From assembly GCA_946644025.1 (NCBI GenBank), contig CAMPCG010000222.1:1-5273 (forward strand): a DNA stretch of 5,273 nt, in the 5' to 3' direction. This document shows, in pieces, positions 1-5,273 of this stretch. A program made the translations under genes and the position numbers. The notes beneath the pieces were generated by a model. That model was not told the DNA's origin. It saw nothing but the letters and a program-made list of their open reading frames with translations, and ran no database searches. The stretch comes from an uncultured Prevotellaceae bacterium (GTDB taxonomy: Bacteria; Bacteroidota; Bacteroidia; Bacteroidales; Bacteroidaceae). Position 1 is the first letter of the stretch. Each line of letters begins with the position of its first letter.

Positions 1-15
1 CCCCTCCACGTGAGG

Positions 16-25
16 CCCCCCCCCC
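16..25. repeat. Poly-C tract of 10 residues
   Basis: Ten consecutive C lie in a strongly C-rich stretch about 90 bases before the first gene. I see no reading frame that would be switched by a length change here. It could be a slippage-prone site or simply part of the repeat-rich leader. The first 112 bases hold no supported gene. Confidence 0.6.
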
Positions 26-46
26 GCCCCCGCCGCGGCCACCACT

Positions 47-66
47 CCCTCCCCGTCAGGGGAGGG
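47..66. repeat. REP-like palindrome upstream of the nitroreductase gene
   Basis: A perfect 8-bp inverted repeat, CCCTCCCC at 47-54 and GGGGAGGG at 59-66, encloses the 4-base loop GTCA. It is followed by a C-rich tail (68-90). The same CTCCCC/GGGGAG core occurs again inside the third gene near 4760-4776, so this is probably a dispersed short palindromic element and not a gene-specific operator. No T-run follows, so it is not a textbook intrinsic terminator, although it could still fold in RNA and end or protect an upstream transcript. Confidence 0.55.
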
Positions 67-112
67 TCCCCGCAGCCCCCCTCCCCCGCCACCACCTCTA
101 ACTTTAATAAAA

Positions 113-736
113 ATGAAAAGACTCATCATCCTCACCGCCCTGGCCGCCCTGGCAGTACTGCCGGGCCGCTCACAGACCGTGTCAGCAGGAGGAAATCAGC
201 AATCCCCCTCGTTCGACGAAGTGCTAACCTCGCGCCGCAGCATCCGCAGCTACGACGCCACGAAGAAAATCTCCGAGCAGGAGGTGCGCCAGCTGCTCGA
301 GGCCGTCCAGGAGGCCCCCTCGTGGGCCAACCAGCAGCCCACGAAGTACTACGTGGCCATCTCGCCCGAGAAGCTCGCCGCCGTGCAAGACCTCGTGGGC
401 GGCAACAAACCGCGCATACAGAACGCGCCAGTGCTCATCGTCTCTACCTTCGAGAAGAGCAAGAGCGGATTCTTCCAGGGCCGCCCCTCCAACGACGCCG
501 GCGAGCTGTGGGGAGCCTACGACAACGGGGTCTCCAACTGCTACCTCATCCTGCAGGCACGGGCCATGGGCTTCGACACGCTCATCATGGGTATGCGCGA
601 TGCCGACAAGCTGCGCACGCTCTTCAACATACCCGACAACGAGCAGGTCATGGCCGTCATAGCCCTGGGCTACCGAGCCGCCGAGCCCGTACAGCCGCGC
701 CACCGTCCCTTCGACGACGTGATGAAGTTCTTCTAA
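113..736 (+). CDS. Exported nitroreductase family protein (FMN-dependent)
   Basis: This encodes 207 residues. Residues 1-20 form a signal peptide (MKR, then a Leu/Ile/Ala-rich core, likely cleaved near S20/Q21), so the protein should be periplasmic or anchored outside the cytoplasm. The rest is a small nitroreductase fold. The N-terminal RRSIRSYD motif (41-48) is the usual FMN phosphate-binding start, followed by an APSWANQQP segment typical of the family. The C-terminal ALGYRAAEP segment and the RPFDDVMKFF ending match the closing region of these flavoproteins. Members reduce nitro compounds, quinones or related acceptors with NAD(P)H. The physiological substrate here cannot be told. The ATG at 113 is preceded by an A/T-rich TTTAATAAAA leader with no Shine-Dalgarno, as is usual in Bacteroidota. 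The stop codon is absorbed into the following tandem repeat. It shares strand and export with the next genes, but no functional link is evident. Confidence 0.9.
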   Translation: MKRLIILTALAALAVLPGRSQTVSAGGNQQSPSFDEVLTSRRSIRSYDATKKISEQEVRQLLEAVQEAPSWANQQPTKYYVAISPEKLAAVQDLVGGNKPRIQNAPVLIVSTFEKSKSGFFQGRPSNDAGELWGAYDNGVSNCYLILQARAMGFDTLIMGMRDADKLRTLFNIPDNEQVMAVIALGYRAAEPVQPRHRPFDDVMKFF

Positions 737-789
737 CTCCTAACTCTTAACTCCTAACTCTTAACTCCTAACTCCTAACTCCTAACTCC
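731..789. repeat. Heptamer tandem repeat CTCCTAA/CTCTTAA between genes 1 and 2
   Basis: Seven consecutive 7-bp units run from 737 to 785: five CTCCTAA, and CTCTTAA at 744-750 and 758-764. They are preceded by a partial unit TTCTAA (731-736) that contains the upstream stop codon and followed by CTCC directly before the ATG at 790. The repeat therefore fills the whole 53-base gap and makes up the translation-initiation region of the next gene. Because 7 is not a multiple of 3, the TAA falls in every + strand frame, so nothing reads through. A similar CTCTAAC sequence lies at 96-102, just before the start of gene 1. No Shine-Dalgarno or promoter is visible within it. Confidence 0.9.
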
Positions 790-3543
790 ATGAAGAGACT
801 GGCTATCATCAGCCTCATGGCCATTGCCTACCTGGCTCACTCCAGGCTGAGCGCACAGATACGACGCAACCAGGTGGGAATGTACCCACAGCAGGAGAAG
901 GTCGTCGTCGTGGAGGGTGAAGACCCTTCAGGGAAGATTCGGCTGACGACCCCCGGCGGCAAGACCGTGAAGCCGAAGGCGAAGATAAGGAAAGCCGTGT
1001 CGCCGCTGTCGCAGAAGACGCGCTATGTGGCAGACCTCGGCCCGCTCACCGACACGGGGCGCTACCGCCTGAGCGTGGGCAGCGACACGTGTACGCTCGT
1101 CGTCGACAACCGTCCCTTCCGCGACCTCGCCAAAGCGTCACTACGCATGTTCTACCTCGTCCGGTCGGGCGTGCCCATCAGGCAGGGAGGCGTCTACAGC
1201 CGCCGCACGGGACACCCCGACACACGCGTGCTGGTACACAACTCGGCCGCCTCGGCACTGAGACCTGCCGGGACGGTCATCAGCTCGCCCTACGGATGGT
1301 ACGACGCCGGCGACTATAATAAATATGTGGTGAACTCGGCCTTCAGCATCGGCCTGATGTTTGCGGCCTACGAGCAGTTGCCCGACTACTTCGCCAAGCT
1401 AAAGACCGACATACCCGAAAGCGCCAACGCCACACCCGACCTGCTCGACGAGATGATGTTCAACCTGCGCTGGCTGACGACCATGCAGGACCCCTTCGAC
1501 GGCGGTGTCTACCACAAGGTGACCACGCCCGAGTTCGAGAGTTTCATCCTTCCCTCCGACTGCCGGCAGCCGCGCTACGTCGTGGCCAAAAGCGTGACGG
1601 CCACGCTCGACTTCGCCGCCGTCATGGCCGATGCCGCCCGACTCTTCGAGCCCTGCCAGAAGGACTATCCCGGATTCTCGGCCCAGGCTGCCGCCATGGC
1701 CGAGCGGGCCTACCAGTGGGCCAAGGAGCACCCCACGGCCTTCTACCGCCAGCACCAGCTGAAAGACCCCGCCGTGACCACCGGCACCTACGGCGACATG
1801 AACGCCGGCGACGAGTTCTTCTGGGCCGCCTCGGCACTCTACCGCCTGACGGGCAAGCAGACCTACCTGGACGACGCAAGGCAATATCAGCCCAAGCGCT
1901 TCACCACCCCGTCGTGGGGCAACGTGGCGGCACTCGGGGCCTTTGAGTGGCTAAGTTCCAACGATTCAGACCTTGGCCAGACGATGTTGCAGCAGCTCAT
2001 GGACTACTGCGAAGACCGCGTGAAGGACGTGGAGACATCGTCGTTCCAGTCGCCCTACGGCAACAGCCCGCGCGACTTCGGATGGGGATGTCTGGCCGAG
2101 AAATGCTGCTGCCAGGCACTGGCCATGCTCTATGCCGACAAGATGACGGGCACGGAGAAATACCGCCACTACGCGCTGCAGAACGCCGACTACCTGCTGG
2201 GACGCAACGCCACGGGCTACTGCTATGTCACCGGATTTGGAGACCGCAGCCCCCAGCACCCCCACCACCGCATCTCGGCGGCAGACAACGTCGAAGCACC
2301 CTTCCCGGGAATGTTGGTGGGCGGCCCCAACCCGGGGCAGCAGGACAAGGAGAAGATGCGCCACGCCGTCTACCCCTCAAACGTCCCCGACGAGTCCTAC
2401 ATCGACGACACGGAGAGCTACGCCTCCAACGAGATTGCCATCAACTGGAACGCATCGCTCGTGGCCTTCATCGGCTGGCTCGACGCGCTGGCCCCTCAGC
2501 CCCCCACGACCATCCGCAGCGGCGAGCTGTGGCCCGACGACAAGGGGGAGCACATCAACGCACACGGCGGAGGCGTGCTGAAACACGGCGACACCTACTA
2601 CTGGTTTGGCGAGCACAAGAGCGAGCGCACAAGCAGCGCCCTCGTCGGAGTGACCTGCTACGCCTCCGAGGACCTGGTGAACTGGCGCAACATGGGCGTG
2701 GCCCTGGCCGTGAGCAACGAGCGCGGCCACGACCTTGAGCGCGGCTGTATCATCGAGCGGCCGAAGGTCATATACAACAGCACGACGAAGCAGTTCTGCC
2801 TGTGGTTCCACCTCGAGCTGAAGGGCCAGGGCTACAATGCCGCCCGCTACGGCGTGGCCGTGGCCGACAAGCCCGAGGGCCCCTACAAGTACCTCTACTC
2901 GCAGCGCGCCGACGCCGGGAAATGGCCCGTGGAGTTCGATGCCGACGCAGTGGCCATAGCCGACACGCTCGACGCCGCCAACTACAATGACTGGACGCCG
3001 GCATGGCTCAAGGCCGTAGACCAGGGGCTGCTCGTGAAGCGCGACTTCGACGGCGGACAGATGTCGCGCGACATGACACTCTTCGTCGACGACGACGGAA
3101 AGGCCTACCACATCTTCTCCTCGGAGGAGAACCTGACGCTGCACATTGCCGAACTGACCGACGACTCCCTGCACCACCCCGGCCGATACACCCGCGTGGC
3201 ACCCACCGGACACAACGAGGCACCCGCCATCTTCAAGCACGACGGCACCTACTGGATGATTACCAGCGGCTGCACCGGATGGGACCCCAACGAGGCCCGA
3301 ATGTTCTCGGCCAAAAGCATCTGGGGACCGTGGACGCAGCATCCCAACCCCTGCCGCGGCCCGAAAGCGGAGCTCACCTTCGGAGGGCAGTCGACGTTTA
3401 TCCTGCCCGTCGGCGGACGCTACATCTTCATGGCCGACATCTGGCGCCCCCGCCACCCCATCGACGCCCGCTACATCTGGCTTCCCATCGAGTTTGAAGA
3501 CGGGAAGCCCGTCGTGCGCTGGCAAGACGAATGGGCCTTTTAG
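790..3543 (+). CDS. Secreted two-domain glycoside hydrolase, GH9 fused to GH43
   Basis: This encodes 917 residues. Residues 1-22 are a signal peptide (likely LSA|Q, no lipobox Cys). About 24-108 is the Ig-like domain found before many GH9 catalytic domains, and about 110-566 is a GH9 (alpha/alpha)6 catalytic domain. Seen GH9 motifs are GWYDAGDYNKY with catalytic-type D172 and D175, YLLGRN with CYVTGFG, HPHHR (490-494), LVGGPNPGQQD, and SYASNEIAINWNA with E548 as expected general acid. GH9 enzymes hydrolyse beta-1,4-glucans and related chains such as xyloglucan or glucomannan. After a linker of about ten residues (PQPPTTIRSG), residues 578-917 form a GH43-type five-bladed propeller. Its motifs are HINAHGGG, ERPKVIYN (E656), NEAPAIF (E810, likely acid) and FGGQSTF (Q867). 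These resemble subfamilies such as GH43_24 or GH43_34, which include galactan-active enzymes. The exact subfamily is not resolved. The ending EWAF looks a few residues short and abuts a gene remnant. The ATG at 790 is set by the repeat with its stops. Confidence 0.93.
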   Translation: MKRLAIISLMAIAYLAHSRLSAQIRRNQVGMYPQQEKVVVVEGEDPSGKIRLTTPGGKTVKPKAKIRKAVSPLSQKTRYVADLGPLTDTGRYRLSVGSDTCTLVVDNRPFRDLAKASLRMFYLVRSGVPIRQGGVYSRRTGHPDTRVLVHNSAASALRPAGTVISSPYGWYDAGDYNKYVVNSAFSIGLMFAAYEQLPDYFAKLKTDIPESANATPDLLDEMMFNLRWLTTMQDPFDGGVYHKVTTPEFESFILPSDCRQPRYVVAKSVTATLDFAAVMADAARLFEPCQKDYPGFSAQAAAMAERAYQWAKEHPTAFYRQHQLKDPAVTTGTYGDMNAGDEFFWAASALYRLTGKQTYLDDARQYQPKRFTTPSWGNVAALGAFEWLSSNDSDLGQTMLQQLMDYCEDRVKDVETSSFQSPYGNSPRDFGWGCLAEKCCCQALAMLYADKMTGTEKYRHYALQNADYLLGRNATGYCYVTGFGDRSPQHPHHRISAADNVEAPFPGMLVGGPNPGQQDKEKMRHAVYPSNVPDESYIDDTESYASNEIAINWNASLVAFIGWLDALAPQPPTTIRSGELWPDDKGEHINAHGGGVLKHGDTYYWFGEHKSERTSSALVGVTCYASEDLVNWRNMGVALAVSNERGHDLERGCIIERPKVIYNSTTKQFCLWFHLELKGQGYNAARYGVAVADKPEGPYKYLYSQRADAGKWPVEFDADAVAIADTLDAANYNDWTPAWLKAVDQGLLVKRDFDGGQMSRDMTLFVDDDGKAYHIFSSEENLTLHIAELTDDSLHHPGRYTRVAPTGHNEAPAIFKHDGTYWMITSGCTGWDPNEARMFSAKSIWGPWTQHPNPCRGPKAELTFGGQSTFILPVGGRYIFMADIWRPRHPIDARYIWLPIEFEDGKPVVRWQDEWAF

Positions 3544-3697
3544 ATTCTGCTGCACCACCCGCTTCGACCAGGGCGTGCGCCGCAGTGTGGCCCATCTCTT
3601 AAGCCACCCAGAGCTGCAAATAGAAGACCCGGCCTTCAATGCCTGGTGCGACCGGGTGATAGAAGCACAAGAACAAGCAAAACACCACGTGATATGA
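3542..3697 (+). pseudogene. C-terminal remnant of a lost gene, probably an NAD-dependent epimerase/dehydratase
   Basis: In the frame +1 relative to the GH9-GH43 gene, an open stretch runs across its stop and on to a TGA at 3695-3697. Its translation contains CTTRFDQGVRRSV, HPELQIEDPAFNAWCDRVI and a charged EAQEQAK end. This looks like real protein. To my reading it resembles the tail of short-chain NAD-dependent epimerase/dehydratases, whose last helices carry F..G(I/V)RR(T/S)V, then D..FN..(W)DR(V/I)I. No start, Rossmann GxxGxxG motif or YxxxK active site is present upstream, because that space is occupied by the GH43 domain. The TGA overlaps the next ATG as ATGA, the arrangement expected if a complete gene once ended here, coupled to the TIM-barrel gene. 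Inference: a deletion or recombination joined the GH43 end to this tail near 3535-3545. Alternatives are a single-base indel in the TTTT at 3538-3541 that removed a true C-terminal extension of the hydrolase, or an assembly chimera. Confidence 0.5.
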
Positions 3698-5163
3698 AAC
3701 GAACCTTTCTTCTCTTCTTACTCATCGCCTTCCTGCTGCCCAACGCCGTGGGGCAGCGCTACCACGTAGGCGTATGTGACTGGATGGTGCTGAAGCGCCA
3801 GAAACTGGGCGTGTTCCAGCTGGCCCGCGAGCTGGGTGCCGACGGCGTAGAGCTGGACATGGGCGGGCTGGGAAAGCGCGAACTGTTCGACAACAAGCTG
3901 CGCGACGCCTCCGAGGCCCGTCACTTCAAGGGCGTGGCCGACTCGCTCGGCGTCGCCGTCGGGGCGATGGCTATGAGCGGATTCTTTGCCCAGGACCTCA
4001 CGCAGCGCGACAACTACATGGCGCTGGCCGCCGACTGCTTCGACACGATGGACCGCATGGGCAGCGGCCCCGTGGCCTTCCTGCCCTTAGGGGGCTGCGG
4101 AAACGACTGGACCGCCGACAAGGCGAAGCGCGCCGAGGTGGTGCGCCGGCTGCACGACATCGGCGAGGAGGCCCGCCGCCGCGGCAAGCGCGTGGGCATA
4201 GAGACACCGCTCAACGCGAAGGGCAACCTGCGCCTGCTGCGGGAGATAAAGAGCGAGGGCATCGGCATCTTCTACAAGTGGCAGACCATCGTGGAGAACG
4301 GATGGGACATCGTCGGCGACATGAAGACGCTGGGGGCGCGCAACATCTGCGCCATCCACGCCTCGAACAGCGACGGCCACTGGCTGCGCAACGACACCAC
4401 CATCGACGTACCCGCCATCAGGCGCGCCCTCGACGACATGGGCTGGGAGGGCTGGCTCTTCGTGGAGCGCAGCCGCGACACCTCGATGGTGAGAAACGTG
4501 CGGATGAACTACGGCGCTAACGTGCACTACCTCAAGGAGGCGTTCTCACTGCCCTACCCCACCGAGGTGGCCCTCGACAGCGCCGGACGCGACCCGCAGT
4601 ACGTGCAGACCATCATCGGACGCTCGCAGAAAGCCACCGACGAGCTGGGTATCACCTGGACGCCCGCAGGCCGCAACGTGCTACACATCGTCTGCAACCG
4701 ATACTTCCAGCTGAACGACATCTACGCCGAGCGCGACTCGCTCATTGCAATCAGCTCTGCTCCCCACGAAGGGGAGGGGTCGGGGGCTCTAAATCGGCAA
4801 TCCATAGAGGCCCTGGCCGACTCCAAGCTCTACCGCTCGCACTTCGCCTTCGACGCCAACCTGTCGAAATATCTCTCGCCGGAACAGATAGAGCGGGTGA
4901 AGGACGTGATGACCTACAACGTGGTGCGGGTGACCTACGACGCGCAGCTCGACATGATTCCCACCCTCAAGGAAGAGGAGAAACAGCAAATACTCCTCTG
5001 GCTGAAAGAGGCGCGCGAGCTGGCCATCGACGCCGAGAGCTCGAAGAAGAAGCACGAGGTGTTCGGCCGCTACAAGGGCCGCATCAACAACTACCTCTCG
5101 CGCCGCGGCTACGACCTGGTGAAGGAGCGCGAAGCCTGGTACGAAAGGCTAAAAAAGAAGTGA
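3694..5163 (+). CDS. Exported sugar isomerase-like TIM-barrel protein with C-terminal DUF3826
   Basis: This encodes 489 residues from the ATG at 3694, chosen because MKRTFLLFLLIAFLLPNAVG is a clear signal peptide and the ATG overlaps an upstream TGA as ATGA. An in-frame ATG at 3646 would put 16 charged residues before it. About 22-280 is a xylose isomerase-like TIM barrel with VELD (E53), GIETPL (E170), IHASNSDGHW (H222) and FVERSRD (E258) at the strand ends where this superfamily binds a divalent metal and sugar. The strand carrying E/D in many relatives reads FYKWQ (K195), so one usual ligand seems replaced. About 305-489 is DUF3826, recognised by QLNDIYAERD, the VKDVMTYNVV segment and FGRYKGRINNYLSRRGYD. 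DUF3826 has no known activity and is frequent beside glycan-degrading genes in Bacteroidota. Residues 356-365 are encoded by a palindromic repeat. A periplasmic sugar isomerase/epimerase role, or sugar binding only, is inference. Confidence 0.88.
   Translation: MKRTFLLFLLIAFLLPNAVGQRYHVGVCDWMVLKRQKLGVFQLARELGADGVELDMGGLGKRELFDNKLRDASEARHFKGVADSLGVAVGAMAMSGFFAQDLTQRDNYMALAADCFDTMDRMGSGPVAFLPLGGCGNDWTADKAKRAEVVRRLHDIGEEARRRGKRVGIETPLNAKGNLRLLREIKSEGIGIFYKWQTIVENGWDIVGDMKTLGARNICAIHASNSDGHWLRNDTTIDVPAIRRALDDMGWEGWLFVERSRDTSMVRNVRMNYGANVHYLKEAFSLPYPTEVALDSAGRDPQYVQTIIGRSQKATDELGITWTPAGRNVLHIVCNRYFQLNDIYAERDSLIAISSAPHEGEGSGALNRQSIEALADSKLYRSHFAFDANLSKYLSPEQIERVKDVMTYNVVRVTYDAQLDMIPTLKEEEKQQILLWLKEARELAIDAESSKKKHEVFGRYKGRINNYLSRRGYDLVKEREAWYERLKKK
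4759..4789. repeat. REP-like palindrome inside the DUF3826 coding region
   Basis: CTCCCC (4760-4765) and GGGGAG (4771-4776) form a 6-bp inverted repeat around ACGAA, followed by the G-rich tail GGGTCGGGGGCTC. This matches the core of the palindrome at 47-66 (CTCCCC, short loop, GGGGAGGG, then TC), with a different loop. It is translated in frame as APHEGEGSGA (residues 356-365), a Gly/Glu-rich low-complexity stretch between two helical segments of DUF3826, without breaking the frame. It stands out from surrounding codon use by its G-runs. Confidence 0.6.
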
Positions 5164-5225
5164 AGGGGAGTGAAAGAGGAGTGAAAGAGGAGTGAAGGGG
5201 GAGTGAAAGGGGAGTGAAGGGGACG
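5161..5225. repeat. 11-mer tandem repeat after the TIM-barrel/DUF3826 gene
   Basis: Six head-to-tail units of the pattern TGAA(A/G)(G/A)GGGAG run from 5161: one of 10 bp (5161-5170), then five of 11 bp (5171-5181, 5182-5192, 5193-5203, 5204-5214, 5215-5225). The last unit ends in CG. The first TGA is the stop codon of the gene. Every unit carries a TGA, and because 11 is not a multiple of 3, all + frames are closed. It is purine-only apart from T, with no hairpin, so it is not an intrinsic terminator. Confidence 0.88.
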
Positions 5226-5273
5226 ATAGTTTCTGCCTTTAGGTATGTTCTATAAATTAAGGAGACAGGCCGC
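5226..5273 (+). promoter_or_regulatory. AT-richer stretch, possible promoter or leader of a downstream gene
   Basis: Base composition shifts from the purine repeat to an A/T-rich run, including TATAAATTAAGGAG at 5251-5264. No exact Bacteroidota promoter (TTTG at -33 and TAnnTTTG at -7) is present. The closest -7-like strings (TAGTTTCT at 5228, TAGGTATG at 5241) each miss at least one position. The window ends before any start codon can be assigned. Confidence 0.2.

Noticed and set aside
99..106. TAACTTTA as a -7 promoter element for the nitroreductase gene
   Set aside because: It differs from TAnnTTTG at the last base, lies only 6 bases before the ATG and has no TTTG at the expected upstream distance.
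193..205. Near-identical 13-mers, AAATCAGCAATCC in gene 1 and AAATCGGCAATCC at 4791-4803
   Set aside because: One mismatch in 13 bases over 5 kb could be chance, and the flanks do not continue the similarity.
10..750. Open frame of 246 codons overlapping the nitroreductase gene
   Set aside because: Its translation is Arg/Pro/His-rich low-complexity sequence typical of a GC-rich shadow frame. The overlapping frame has clear nitroreductase motifs and a signal peptide.
2074..2112. Cysteine cluster (GWGCLAEKCCCQ) as a possible metal site in the GH9 domain
   Set aside because: It falls at the conserved GWG segment of GH9, and this Cys-containing variant looks like ordinary family variation. There is no spaced ligand pattern for a metal cluster.
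3538..3543. Possible programmed +1 frameshift at TTTTAG, joining GH43 to the downstream open frame
   Set aside because: TTT before TAG allows a +1 slip, but there is no upstream Shine-Dalgarno-like stimulator or downstream structure, and the downstream residues look like the tail of another protein, with the ATGA overlap better explained by a lost gene. Kept only as an alternative.
2377..3639. Long open frame on the minus strand opposite the GH43 domain
   Set aside because: It mirrors the GC-rich codon pattern of the + strand gene, is Val/Gly/His-rich with no recognisable motif, and overlaps a well-supported CDS.
3646..3693. Upstream in-frame ATG for the TIM-barrel gene
   Set aside because: It would add 16 charged residues (MRPGDRSTRTSKTPRD) in front of a perfect signal peptide and lies within the remnant's coding frame.

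Overview
The window looks like a chromosomal piece of a GC-rich member of the Bacteroidales, probably Prevotellaceae-like. The evidence is protein content typical of that order (a secreted nitroreductase, a GH9/GH43 glycoside hydrolase, a TIM-barrel/DUF3826 protein), starts without Shine-Dalgarno sequences, and short tandem repeats between genes. All three intact genes lie on the + strand, and each encodes a protein beginning MKR followed by a signal peptide, so all three products should leave the cytoplasm. The genus is inference only.

Layout: 1-112 is a C-rich leader with a 10-C tract and an 8-bp-stem palindrome. 113-736 encodes an exported nitroreductase-fold flavoprotein. 731-789 is a heptamer tandem repeat that starts within the nitroreductase stop codon and runs up to the next ATG. 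790-3543 encodes a 917-residue fusion of an Ig-like domain, a GH9 catalytic domain and a GH43 domain. 3542-3697 carries, in another frame, what looks like the C-terminal tail of a lost gene, probably an NAD-dependent epimerase/dehydratase. That tail overlaps by ATGA the start of 3694-5163, which encodes an exported sugar-isomerase-like TIM barrel joined to DUF3826. A REP-like palindrome is read in frame inside the DUF3826 part. 5161-5225 is an 11-mer tandem repeat that again begins at a stop codon, and the last ~48 bases are a more AT-rich stretch that may lead to a gene beyond the edge.

How the genes may work together: the GH9-GH43 enzyme should cut and trim plant polysaccharide (the GH9 part beta-1,4-glucan-like chains, the GH43 part a side chain or a beta-1,3-galactan-type glycan). 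The TIM-barrel/DUF3826 protein belongs to families often found beside glycan-degrading genes in Bacteroidota. There is no SusC/SusD pair, sigma/anti-sigma pair or hybrid two-component regulator here, so this is at most a fragment of a polysaccharide utilisation locus.

I see no clear new defence or RNA system, tRNA, rRNA, CRISPR array or transposase. The points most worth a second look are the gene remnant at the GH43/TIM-barrel junction, the GH9-GH43 fusion with almost no linker, and the palindromic repeat inside coding sequence.
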